64,000 bases of DNA, taken from contig JAOEWO010000004.1 in NCBI GenBank assembly GCA_028383925.1, forward strand, positions 62,001-126,000, written 5' to 3'. Below the pieces are notes generated by a model, which saw only the letters and a list, made by a program, of their open reading frames with translations, was not told the DNA's origin and did no database searches. Shown in pieces: positions 42,327 through 50,345 of this stretch; position 1 is the first letter of the stretch, and each line of letters opens with the position of its first letter. This DNA comes from Winogradskyella sp. GTDB taxonomy: Bacteria; Bacteroidota; Bacteroidia; Flavobacteriales; Flavobacteriaceae. The position numbers and the translations under genes were made by a program.

Positions 42327-42962
42327 ATGAATTATAAAGACGTAAATATCCCAATACTAAATACAACTTTAAAAGGTCGACTTCGTAAGGCTGAGAGCGA
42401 AAAAGGCTTGGTTATTTTTTCCCACGGAAGTGGCAGTAGTAGAATGAGCAGTAGAAATAATTTTGTAGCAGATTTACTTTTAAGGGAAGGCTTTTCTTCC
42501 TTATTGTTCGATTTATTAACCGAAGCTGAAGACACTATTTACGAAAATACATTTAACATCAATTTACTTACTAGTAGATTGGTGGCAACTACCGAATGGA
42601 TAAGCCAACAAAAGGACATGCAATATGTACCTATTGGTTTTTTTGGGGCAAGTACTGGTGCTGCTTCTGCATTAATGGCTACACCATTTTTAGGTACTAA
42701 AATAAAAGCTATTGTGTCTAGAGGTGGTAGACCAGATTTAGCAGCACCCGTTTTAGAAAAAATACAAAGCCCAACACTTTTAATTGTTGGTGGTAATGAT
42801 GGTATTGTTATCGATTTAAACAAAAAAGCTTACGCTAAACTTTCTGGCATTAAAAAAATTGAAATTGTTGAAGGTGCCACTCATTTATTTTCCGAACCAG
42901 GGAAATTAGAGGCTGTAGCACAATTAACGTGTAATTGGTTTAACAAATACTTGAAAAAATGA
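42327..42962 (+). CDS. alpha/beta hydrolase, dienelactone hydrolase-like
   Basis: A 211-residue alpha/beta hydrolase. The nucleophile elbow is FGASTGA with Ser109, the acid is in GGNDGIV and the His in GATHLF near the C-terminus. Proteins of this subgroup very often stand directly next to phosphoribosyltransferase genes of the kind that follows, forming a conserved but uncharacterised pair in stress loci. The gene starts 4 bp after the YceI gene and overlaps the next by 4 bases. Confidence 0.82.
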   Translation: MNYKDVNIPILNTTLKGRLRKAESEKGLVIFSHGSGSSRMSSRNNFVADLLLREGFSSLLFDLLTEAEDTIYENTFNINLLTSRLVATTEWISQQKDMQYVPIGFFGASTGAASALMATPFLGTKIKAIVSRGGRPDLAAPVLEKIQSPTLLIVGGNDGIVIDLNKKAYAKLSGIKKIEIVEGATHLFSEPGKLEAVAQLTCNWFNKYLKK

Positions 42963-43591
42963 TTTTTAAAGATAGAATTGAAGCCGCTAATTTGTTAGCA
43001 GACAAACTGGAAACCTATAGAGGCAAGAATGCTATAATTTTAGCTGTACCTAGAGGTGGTGTACCCATGGGATATATCATTGCAAAACAACTAAGCCTAC
43101 CTTTAGAGGTGGTGCTTTCAAAAAAAATAGGGCATCCGCTGCATAAGGAATTCGCCATTGGTGCGGTAACCCTAAAAAGTCAAGTTTTAAGTGAGGCCGC
43201 TAAAGAAGTCTCTAAAAGTTATATAGAAGAAGAAACTAAAAAAATTAGGACATTGCTTACCAAGCGTTATCAGGATTACTACGGAAATAAAAAACCACAA
43301 GAATTAAAAGACAACATCTTAATAATAGTGGATGATGGTGTTGCTACTGGTAATACCATAATATCTACCATACAAATGTTACACGACGAACAACCAGAAA
43401 AAATTGTGGTAGCTATTCCTGTATCATCTCAAAGTGCATTGCAAAAACTAAAAAACTCAGCTTTTATTGATGACGTCATCTGTTTGTCTGCACCTGTGAA
43501 TTTTAGAGCTGTTGGTCAATTTTATGAAAATTTTGACCAAGTTGATGACAGTGAAGTTAAGACCTTGTTGAATAAAGTTACGGTCGCTTAG
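42959..43591 (+). CDS. phosphoribosyltransferase-family protein
   Basis: A 210-residue type I phosphoribosyltransferase. The PRPP-binding loop is IIVDDGVATGNT with acidic residues Asp125 and Asp126, and the N-terminal AVPRGGVPMG block is the pyrophosphate-binding loop. The natural base is unknown. It is the last gene of the patatin operon and converges, with a 35-bp gap, on the esterase-like fusion gene, an association found in other bacteria too. Confidence 0.85.
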   Translation: MIFKDRIEAANLLADKLETYRGKNAIILAVPRGGVPMGYIIAKQLSLPLEVVLSKKIGHPLHKEFAIGAVTLKSQVLSEAAKEVSKSYIEEETKKIRTLLTKRYQDYYGNKKPQELKDNILIIVDDGVATGNTIISTIQMLHDEQPEKIVVAIPVSSQSALQKLKNSAFIDDVICLSAPVNFRAVGQFYENFDQVDDSEVKTLLNKVTVA

Positions 43592-43626
43592 TTTGCCTTA
43601 ATTTAATGAGTGATTACAAACAAACA

Positions 43627-45570
43627 CTATTTATCAATTAAACCAAAAGGATGAAAATCTGCAAGTTTAGTCGTTTTAGTTTTGATTGTAAGAGGTGTTA
43701 TAGCTTTTGTTTTATTAAACCATATATACTCATCGAATTGCGAAGGCAAAACTGCTTTAAAATAATGACTCATCAGTTCTGTTTCTGGCCGATAAACCAC
43801 ACCAATGGCACGTTCTAATCTTGGTTTACTTAATAAGTCCCTCAAGTTTTTTTCTGAATGTGCTTCTCTTAAGGGCAATGTAAAATTAGTAACGTTGGTT
43901 TTATGGCACAACTGCTCATAGCTATCAGCTAAAGAATCGTTTATAGGCATTACTTGCATGGCGTCTCCCCAATTTTTAGCGGCAGCAACGGTTCCTGTAT
44001 GGGTTCCGAAACCTATAGTATAAGATTTAGACCCAAAATGTTCTTTGCATAAATGCCCAATATTTATTTCACCTCTAGCATACATTTCAGTTGCCAAAGC
44101 ATTTCCTATATGAGAATTATGCGCCCAAACAATGGCTTTTGAGTCTTTACCATAGTACGACAATAATGATTTTAAGGTGTAAAACATGTGAAAATCGCGT
44201 AAATTCCAAGACTCAGCACTACCATAATACATGGCTTTGTAATACCGTTCTGCATCTACCACAACTGTGGCATTTTGATACGCATAAAAATAAGCTTGGG
44301 AATGGTTAAGTTTGTTTTTATTTTTCAACAAATCAAATAACATTTTTAGCACTTCTTTCTCACAACTTTCTAATTTCTGGTTTTTTACAAGTTTTCCGTA
44401 TGCCGTAGGATTTGACATATAGGGCATAATACAAGAATAGCGCAATTTGGCTAATGTTGCCAAATCAGGGTCAATATCTTGTAGATAGTTAATGACCAAA
44501 TCGATAGAATTTTCTAATCCGTATAAATCGAGTCCGTAAAAACCAATGGTATTATGGTGTTTGGTATTGTGTTTTTTAAGCCATTCTACAAAACTGAGTA
44601 CTTCTTTGTTTTTCCACATCCATTCTGGGAAACGTGCAAAAGGCATCCAATCTTGGGACTGGTATTGGTTTCTTACATAATTATTAATTTGTTCTGCATC
44701 AGACCAATCTGCTTCAGCACATACAAGGTTAAACCCCTTTTTTTCTATAAGTGCTTTTGTAACTTCTTGTCTCATAGCATAAAACTCTGAAGTGCCATGA
44801 GAAGCCTCACCCAATAGCACCACTTTGGCATCACCAATCCGTTCTAACAATCCATCTATAGGAAATTTTTTAATGGTTTTAAACGGAATTGAACTAATAC
44901 CTATTTCATCTATAATTTCATTTTCTGGATAGATTTCAGTTCCAATTTTAGGGATTAGTTTTGGCTTTGGAATAAAATAATTATCTCGTAGCACGGTTGC
45001 TTTGTATTCGGTTTCAGAAATACGCTCTATAGTTTCGAGCATAACGTGTGCCCAATCTGGACCAACCGGAGCTAATAATTTTGCACCGATTTTTAATTGT
45101 TGCTTTATGGCATCTGGAATTTCTTTGAATTCTGAAGCACTTAAAATAGCATTAAATGGTCCTTTTGATTTCCATCCACTTTCAAGTGTACCTGTTTTTA
45201 TATGCACGTTAGTCACTTCTATATTTTTTAATACTTCTAATGCCCAACTTGAGTAGGTTTCAGAGGTTTCAACCGCATAAACATCTTTATATATTTTAGA
45301 AAGTACAGCCAAAATATAAACGGAATCCACGCCAATAATTAGGATGTTTTCTTCCTCTTTCACTTGTAATTGTTCTAGCATTCTGGCTACCACAATAACT
45401 CTAGGCTCTGTTTTTTCGATGGCTTTTTCAATCCGTACATCTTCATAAAAATAGGGATGTAAGTTTTCTGATAAAAAAAAGGCTTCAGGAATATCTTGAA
45501 AGGCTTCTAAAAGTAATGTATTGTGAATGCCTTTATCCTTTAATTGTTCTTCAATACTAATGTCCTTCAT
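43627..45570 (-). CDS. fusion of a PCMT-like methyltransferase domain and an erythromycin-esterase-like domain
   Basis: A 647-residue protein. Residues 1-205 resemble protein-L-isoaspartate O-methyltransferase (PEAFF at the start, VGPDWAH near the end), but the SAM-binding glycine motif is lost (IIGVDSV where GxGxG is expected), so methyl transfer is doubtful. Residues about 235-645 form an erythromycin-esterase-like domain with the conserved LLGEASHGTSEFY, EADW, YGLD and WAHNSHIGN blocks. In this operon setting it is a stress-associated hydrolase of unknown substrate, not evidence of macrolide resistance. It shares a single bidirectional box with the gene at 45700. Confidence 0.8.
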   Translation of the reverse strand: MKDISIEEQLKDKGIHNTLLLEAFQDIPEAFFLSENLHPYFYEDVRIEKAIEKTEPRVIVVARMLEQLQVKEEENILIIGVDSVYILAVLSKIYKDVYAVETSETYSSWALEVLKNIEVTNVHIKTGTLESGWKSKGPFNAILSASEFKEIPDAIKQQLKIGAKLLAPVGPDWAHVMLETIERISETEYKATVLRDNYFIPKPKLIPKIGTEIYPENEIIDEIGISSIPFKTIKKFPIDGLLERIGDAKVVLLGEASHGTSEFYAMRQEVTKALIEKKGFNLVCAEADWSDAEQINNYVRNQYQSQDWMPFARFPEWMWKNKEVLSFVEWLKKHNTKHHNTIGFYGLDLYGLENSIDLVINYLQDIDPDLATLAKLRYSCIMPYMSNPTAYGKLVKNQKLESCEKEVLKMLFDLLKNKNKLNHSQAYFYAYQNATVVVDAERYYKAMYYGSAESWNLRDFHMFYTLKSLLSYYGKDSKAIVWAHNSHIGNALATEMYARGEINIGHLCKEHFGSKSYTIGFGTHTGTVAAAKNWGDAMQVMPINDSLADSYEQLCHKTNVTNFTLPLREAHSEKNLRDLLSKPRLERAIGVVYRPETELMSHYFKAVLPSQFDEYIWFNKTKAITPLTIKTKTTKLADFHPFGLIDK

Positions 45571-45595
45571 CTTTTGTGTATTTAAAATAGATACA

Positions 45596-45669
45596 TAAAA
45601 GTATGCTCAATTAATCAATTTTGAAATGATGTAGGTCATTTTACAAGCCATAACTACGCGCTAACTTTG
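45596..45669. promoter_or_regulatory. bidirectional TGAY-N4-RTCA promoter
   Basis: One box (45627-45638) serves both sides: minus TACTTTTA (45603-45596) and plus TAACTTTG (45662-45669), each exactly 23 bp from the box edge. Confidence 0.75.
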
Positions 45670-45699
45670 GATATTATAAACTATAAAAAATCTATTATT

Positions 45700-46200
45700 A
45701 TGAAAAATTCATTTCTTTTTTTATTGGCTTGTGCGTTAACCGCTCCAGCAGTAGCACAAGTAATCGAACTCGATACCGTTGTAATACGCCCTATCAAGTA
45801 CAAATACATTTATGAAGTCGTAGATGGTGATATTGATAAAAGCGTGAAAAAATTACAGGAAGAACTTGGAAAGTTTGATATTACTAAAGAAGAGTATTAC
45901 AGTGATGACTATGATAATTATTCGGTAACTTTTCGCATACCTAAAGGTTATGCCATTGCTGCTTACGACAAGGACGGTAAATTAATTAGAACCATTGAGC
46001 GTTATAAAAACGTTAAACTGCCCTTAGCTGTGAGTGAAGCCTTAGCTGAACGGTTTCCTAACTGGGTTGTAGATAAAGACATCTATAAAGTAAGTTATTC
46101 TGAACCAAAATGGGAATCTAAAAAAACCTATAAGTTAAAACTTACCAATGGCGATGAAACGATCAGAGTTAAAACTGATGAAGATGGTAATTTTTTATAA
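45700..46200 (+). CDS. exported PepSY-like protein of unknown function
   Basis: A 166-residue exported protein with a clear signal peptide (MKNSFLFLLAC..., ending AVAQ). The mature part has two alpha-beta units like the PepSY or related putative beta-lactamase-inhibitor-like folds (AIAAYDKDGKLIRTIERY, ERFPNWVVDKDIYKVSY, TYKLKLTNG). The start at 45700 was chosen because the ATG at 45667 lies inside the -7 box. Function is unknown. A strong terminator follows at 46255. Confidence 0.7.
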   Translation: MKNSFLFLLACALTAPAVAQVIELDTVVIRPIKYKYIYEVVDGDIDKSVKKLQEELGKFDITKEEYYSDDYDNYSVTFRIPKGYAIAAYDKDGKLIRTIERYKNVKLPLAVSEALAERFPNWVVDKDIYKVSYSEPKWESKKTYKLKLTNGDETIRVKTDEDGNFL

Positions 46201-46254
46201 GGTTTCAATTGATACCAATTTCACACCATTTACCATTTAAAATTTTCATTAGAA

Positions 46255-46293
46255 AAAGAACATTGAATCTATTAATATTCAATGTTCTTTTTT
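46255..46293 (+). terminator. Rho-independent terminator after the PepSY-like gene
   Basis: The 14-bp stem AAAGAACATTGAAT / ATTCAATGTTCTTT with an 8-nt loop runs into further Ts. Confidence 0.85.
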
Positions 46294-46321
46294 GTGTTTA
46301 AATAAGTTCAAGAAAACGTCA

Positions 46322-48967
46322 TCAAAACGTACCACCTAAGCGCTTAAAAATCTGTGATAGCACCAACGAACCAAAACCAAATAAGATGACCCAAGCTATT
46401 TGTGCTGTCGATAATTTAGTTAAAAAAAGTGCTTTTGCTACAGGCCCTATAAAATAGGCGCTTATTGTAATTATTAATGATAGTATAATAGCAGACCATA
46501 CCCAGGGGTTTTTAACAATTTCATTATTAAAAAACGACACCTTTCTTTCTGCCATATTAAATACATTTAATAACTGTGCAACAACCAGGGTATAAAATGC
46601 CATATTATTTATGACTTTATCTGATAGTTGAAGTGCCAAGTGCGCATAGGCATTAATACCAACAACAGCGGCGGTTATGCAAAGCCCGAAGATAATGGTT
46701 GACTTCCATCGTTTGGTTGTCATAATAGGTTCTTTTGCTTTTCTTGGTGGACGCTGCATAATATCCACTTCGCCTTTTCCCATGCCTAATGCTAATGCAG
46801 GAAATATATCTGTAACGAGATTTAAAAATAAAATTTGCAAAGGTAATAATGGTGCTGGTAAAGCGAGTAATGCGGCCAATCCAACCGATACGACTTCTGC
46901 CAGGTTACAGGACAAAAGATATACAACGAACTGTCTTATATGGTCAAAAACGGCACGTCCTTGGCTGATAGCCAGCTCCATACCAGTGAATTTATCACTT
47001 TTAAGAATAATATCTGCGGCTTCTCTTGCGGCCTGTGTACCTCTAATTCCCATGGCAATTCCAATATCCGCCTTGCGCAATGCAGGGATATCGTTTATAC
47101 CATCACCAAACATGCCAACAACATTGTCATTCTTTTGGTAAAGTGCTATAAGTTTTAACTTTTGCTCTGGTGTCACTCTTGCAAAGACGGAAGCATTTAG
47201 TACTTTCGTTTCAAGAATGTTATTAGTTTCCTCTTCAAATTGTAATTCATTTCCATGTATTATAGTCTTTGAAGCTTCATTTTTAGATAACAAGCCAATT
47301 TCTTTAGCTATTTTTTTTGCTGTCTCAGGATGGTCTCCCGTTATCATTACAACCTTTATACCTGCTTCTTTAAACACTTTTATGGTAGCTTTTACATCTT
47401 CTCTTGCTGGATCTAAAAACCCAATAACCCCAACGAAAGTTAACTGGGCTAACACCTGCTCTTTTTCTGGTTTTACATCTTGACTTTTATGTGCAAAAGC
47501 CAATACTCTTAATCCTTGGGATGCTAAATCATTGATACGATTAGACCATTCTTTTTTATTCTTAAATTCTTGTGCTTTACCACCTTTAAAAATAGTATCA
47601 CAATGGTTTATAACACTTTCAAAAGCACCTTTGACGTGAACAGCAAAACCATTTTTAGTTGTATTTAGTGTTGCCATCAACTTACTAGTGGTGTTAAACG
47701 GAATCTCTAATTCTTCAGGGTTATTGTCTTTGATTTTTTTTGGATTAAGGTTTAGCTTTTCAGCAAATTGAATGAGCGCGAGTTCAATGCTGTCACCTCG
47801 CATCTCTTCGGTATTTAAAAATACATTGTTACACAAAACACTAGTCATTAGCATGGTATTAAAAGCTTTTGATTTTTTAATATCCTGAAAGTAAACACTG
47901 TCTTTATTATGTATTTCGCTTAACACTTCATCTTCAAAAACCAGCGTATGTACCTGCATTTTATCTTCGGTAAGTGTACCTGTTTTATCTGTGCAAATAA
48001 TGTTTGTAGCACCTAAAGTTTCGACAGCTTCCATTTTTTTAATGATAACTTTTCGTTTAGAAAGTTTTAGCATTCCTCTTGCTAAAGCAATGGTTGCGAC
48101 AACAGGAAGGCCTTCTGGTATGGCTGCAACAGCTAATGCCACTGCCGTTTCTATGATAAAAAGCATATCTAGACCTCTTAGATAGCCTGTGAAAATAATA
48201 AGGATTGCAAAAATTAAGGTAAGGTATATAAGCCATTTGCTTAGCCCATTCAGTTTTTTTTCTAATGGTGTCCGTTGGTCTTCAATAGTACTTCCCATTT
48301 GCTCAATCTTACCCAATTGGGTGTTTTGCCCAGTATCTGTAACGATTGCTTTTGCAGAACCTTGCTCTACTGTGGTTCCTTTAAACACCATATTTTTCCT
48401 ATCTGATAAAAGGGTGTTTTTGGATAACGGATTTATGTGCTTATGTATGGCTCTACTTTCACCCGTTAATGAGGCTTCTTTAATTGCTAAATTATCAACA
48501 GACATAAGGCGAGCATCTGCTGAAACAACATCTCCTGCTTCTATTAAAATAATATCCCCAGGAACTAATAGTGATGATTTTATGGTTTTGACTTTTCCGT
48601 CACGTAAAACTGTACTTTCTGTAATTCCCATTTTACGAAGTGCTTCCAACGAACGAATACCTTGCAATTCCATTATAAAACCAATACCTACTGTAATTAG
48701 AATAACGGTAATGATAGCAATAGTCTCTGGTAAATCGTCATTAAAAAGAAAGGTAAGAACTGCGGCGGCAACTAGAATAAAAATAATTGGGTCATTACAT
48801 TGGTCAATAAGTATTTTCCATTTGGTTTTAGGTCCTTTAGTCGCTATCTCATTTTTGCCAAATTTTTTTATGCGTTGTTTTACTTCGGTTTCAGTTAAGC
48901 CATAATTAGTATCACTATTTAGATTTCTTACAACAGGTTTTATGGAAAGAGAAAAAGGGTCCGACAT
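46322..48967 (-). CDS. P-type cation ATPase (P2 type, probably Ca2+ or related)
   Basis: An 881-residue P-type pump. The phosphorylation motif DKTGTLT, GDGIND hinge and ATP-binding domain are complete; about ten membrane helices are predicted. Helix 4 has AAIPEGLP and helix 6 NLVTDIFP, the Glu/Asn/Asp pattern found in Ca2+-transporting P2 pumps. A second pump of the same type is encoded at 50346. Both flank Hsp20. Ion choice cannot be proved from sequence. Confidence 0.85.
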   Translation of the reverse strand: MSDPFSLSIKPVVRNLNSDTNYGLTETEVKQRIKKFGKNEIATKGPKTKWKILIDQCNDPIIFILVAAAVLTFLFNDDLPETIAIITVILITVGIGFIMELQGIRSLEALRKMGITESTVLRDGKVKTIKSSLLVPGDIILIEAGDVVSADARLMSVDNLAIKEASLTGESRAIHKHINPLSKNTLLSDRKNMVFKGTTVEQGSAKAIVTDTGQNTQLGKIEQMGSTIEDQRTPLEKKLNGLSKWLIYLTLIFAILIIFTGYLRGLDMLFIIETAVALAVAAIPEGLPVVATIALARGMLKLSKRKVIIKKMEAVETLGATNIICTDKTGTLTEDKMQVHTLVFEDEVLSEIHNKDSVYFQDIKKSKAFNTMLMTSVLCNNVFLNTEEMRGDSIELALIQFAEKLNLNPKKIKDNNPEELEIPFNTTSKLMATLNTTKNGFAVHVKGAFESVINHCDTIFKGGKAQEFKNKKEWSNRINDLASQGLRVLAFAHKSQDVKPEKEQVLAQLTFVGVIGFLDPAREDVKATIKVFKEAGIKVVMITGDHPETAKKIAKEIGLLSKNEASKTIIHGNELQFEEETNNILETKVLNASVFARVTPEQKLKLIALYQKNDNVVGMFGDGINDIPALRKADIGIAMGIRGTQAAREAADIILKSDKFTGMELAISQGRAVFDHIRQFVVYLLSCNLAEVVSVGLAALLALPAPLLPLQILFLNLVTDIFPALALGMGKGEVDIMQRPPRKAKEPIMTTKRWKSTIIFGLCITAAVVGINAYAHLALQLSDKVINNMAFYTLVVAQLLNVFNMAERKVSFFNNEIVKNPWVWSAIILSLIITISAYFIGPVAKALFLTKLSTAQIAWVILFGFGSLVLSQIFKRLGGTF

Positions 48968-49022
48968 GGTAGTTACTATTTTAAATTATAATCAATCACT
49001 AGTAAAAGTGAAAGATTTAAAA

Positions 49023-49067
49023 ACCCTCTCACCAAAACTTTTTGGTATAAAGTTTTGGTGAGAGGGT
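49023..49067. terminator. long perfect hairpin between Hsp20 and the first P-type ATPase
   Basis: The 19-bp stem ACCCTCTCACCAAAACTTT and its complement at 49049-49067 enclose a 7-nt loop. It lies downstream of the Hsp20 stop and can isolate the two genes. Confidence 0.8.
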
Positions 49068-49115
49068 CATCTCTAAACATCTTAATTGATACCATTTATC
49101 AATTGAAATTACACC

Positions 49116-49568
49116 TTATGCAATTTCAATTTTCTTTGGCTTGTGAAGTTTAGCCTCCTCTTTTTTAATGAGGTTAAAGCGAAGTACACCATCTTTATAT
49201 TTTGCTTTAACATCCTCCTCTTTAATAGAGTCTGGAAGTTGTAATCTTTTTTCAAAAGAATTATAACTAAACTCTTTGCGAGTATAGTTGTCTTCTTTTT
49301 CTTCTTCAGAATGCGAATTTTCTGCTGAAATATTTAAGCATCCATCATCAATGGTGACTTCAAAATCTTTTTTAGAAAACCCAGGTGCTGCCAATTCTAC
49401 TTCAAAAGCTTCGTCGGTCTCTTTAATATTTAATGCTGGTTCATTTAATTGGGCATTCCAAAGATCATTACTCAATAATGGTTTACCAAAAAAATCATCA
49501 TTATCAAAAAAATTTGATGTAATAAGGTTTCCCCATGGTCTTCTGTTTCTAAATTTTACTAGTGACAT
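49116..49568 (-). CDS. Hsp20/alpha-crystallin family small heat-shock protein
   Basis: A 150-residue small heat-shock protein. The alpha-crystallin domain covers about residues 38-135 (ALNIKETDEAFEVELAAPGF, DGCLNISAE, YNSFEKRLQLPD, KYKDGVLRF). These chaperones hold unfolded proteins for later refolding. The start at 49568 (MSLVKFRNR) gives the usual N-terminal length; the upstream ATG at 49595 is only 12 bp from the -7 box. It is monocistronic, with a regulon box upstream and a long hairpin downstream. Confidence 0.92.
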   Translation of the reverse strand: MSLVKFRNRRPWGNLITSNFFDNDDFFGKPLLSNDLWNAQLNEPALNIKETDEAFEVELAAPGFSKKDFEVTIDDGCLNISAENSHSEEEKEDNYTRKEFSYNSFEKRLQLPDSIKEEDVKAKYKDGVLRFNLIKKEEAKLHKPKKIEIA

Positions 49569-49606
49569 AATTTTAATATTTAAAAGGTTAAACAATTTGT
49601 GTGATG

Positions 49607-49649
49607 TAAAATTAGTGTAGAGCTAGAGTTTTTGAAATGACTTGGGTCA
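49607..49649 (-). promoter_or_regulatory. TGAY-N4-RTCA box and -7 element for Hsp20
   Basis: The box at 49638-49649 reads TGACCCAAGTCA on the minus strand, followed after 23 bp by TAATTTTA (49614-49607). Confidence 0.7.
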
Positions 49650-49733
49650 GTCTTAGAATTGTTTTTAATCTATAGGGCGATTGTGTTTACTGGATAGGCA
49701 GACATACACTTAAACCCTTAAAAATGATAAACC

Positions 49734-50156
49734 TTATTTTTTTATTAAACTAGAATATTCCTCAAAATCCAATTTTCCTTCAAATATCAAAATTGATTTC
49801 TCTATTATTTCTTCTGCTTTTACCGAATTAAAGCCTAAACCAATAGCATATTTGAGAATAAGACATTTTTCTTTTGTCTCAATACGGTTATCTGCATAGA
49901 TTATTTTAAACAAATCAAATAGAAGTTCTAGCCTAATTTCAAATGAATTATTAGGTAATATTGGGTGTTGTTCAGGATTTTTTAATATCATCTTGTATTC
50001 ATCTTTTGATATTCCTAATTTTTTTAAAAAACGCTGAATAACCACTTGCTCTTCAGCGTTTATTGTACCATCAACTTTTGCTAAATTTATTATGGATGCT
50101 AAATGAGCAAGATTATTTCGTTGTTCGCTTGATTCAAATTTGTTTATAATTGCCAT
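49734..50156 (-). CDS. TerB-like protein
   Basis: A 140-residue helical protein with the TerB/DjlA-N pattern: LASIINLAKVDGTINAEE followed by a second acidic helix pair with IYADNRIETKEK, which mimics EF-hand-like acidic loops. TerB-domain proteins bind metals or act as membrane-associated scaffolds; tellurite resistance should not be assumed. It lies 190 bp after the second ATPase gene on the same strand. Two near-identical 26-bp direct repeats precede it (50166-50217). Confidence 0.72.
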   Translation of the reverse strand: MAIINKFESSEQRNNLAHLASIINLAKVDGTINAEEQVVIQRFLKKLGISKDEYKMILKNPEQHPILPNNSFEIRLELLFDLFKIIYADNRIETKEKCLILKYAIGLGFNSVKAEEIIEKSILIFEGKLDFEEYSSLIKK

Positions 50157-50165
50157 GATATAAAT

Positions 50166-50217
50166 GTTTTTTTTTATGTTTTGGGTTGAATTGTTTTTTT
50201 ATGTTTTGGGTTGAATC
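50166..50217. repeat. two tandem copies of a 26-bp unit upstream of the TerB gene
   Basis: The unit (T-run)ATGTTTTGGGTTGAAT occurs twice in direct order, with a shorter T-run in the second copy. Confidence 0.85.
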
Positions 50218-50345
50218 TTCAATAAGCTTTAGGTCTGTAATTATACACACCTCATATTCTTAACTTAAATTAAACAATATTCAGTTTCTACTTATGCAGA
50301 ATCTATTCAGTTTTATCCATTACTGTATTTTAATTAATAGCAACA

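Noticed and set aside
43627-45570. Macrolide resistance by erythromycin esterase
   Set aside because: The domain belongs to the broad family common in stress loci; the context is a stress operon and nothing points to a macrolide substrate.
48189-48905. 238-codon frame on the plus strand
   Set aside because: It mirrors the P-type ATPase coding frame on the other strand; the predicted protein has no family character.
49734-50156. Tellurite resistance determinant
   Set aside because: A single TerB-like protein without TerC/TerD is no evidence of resistance.
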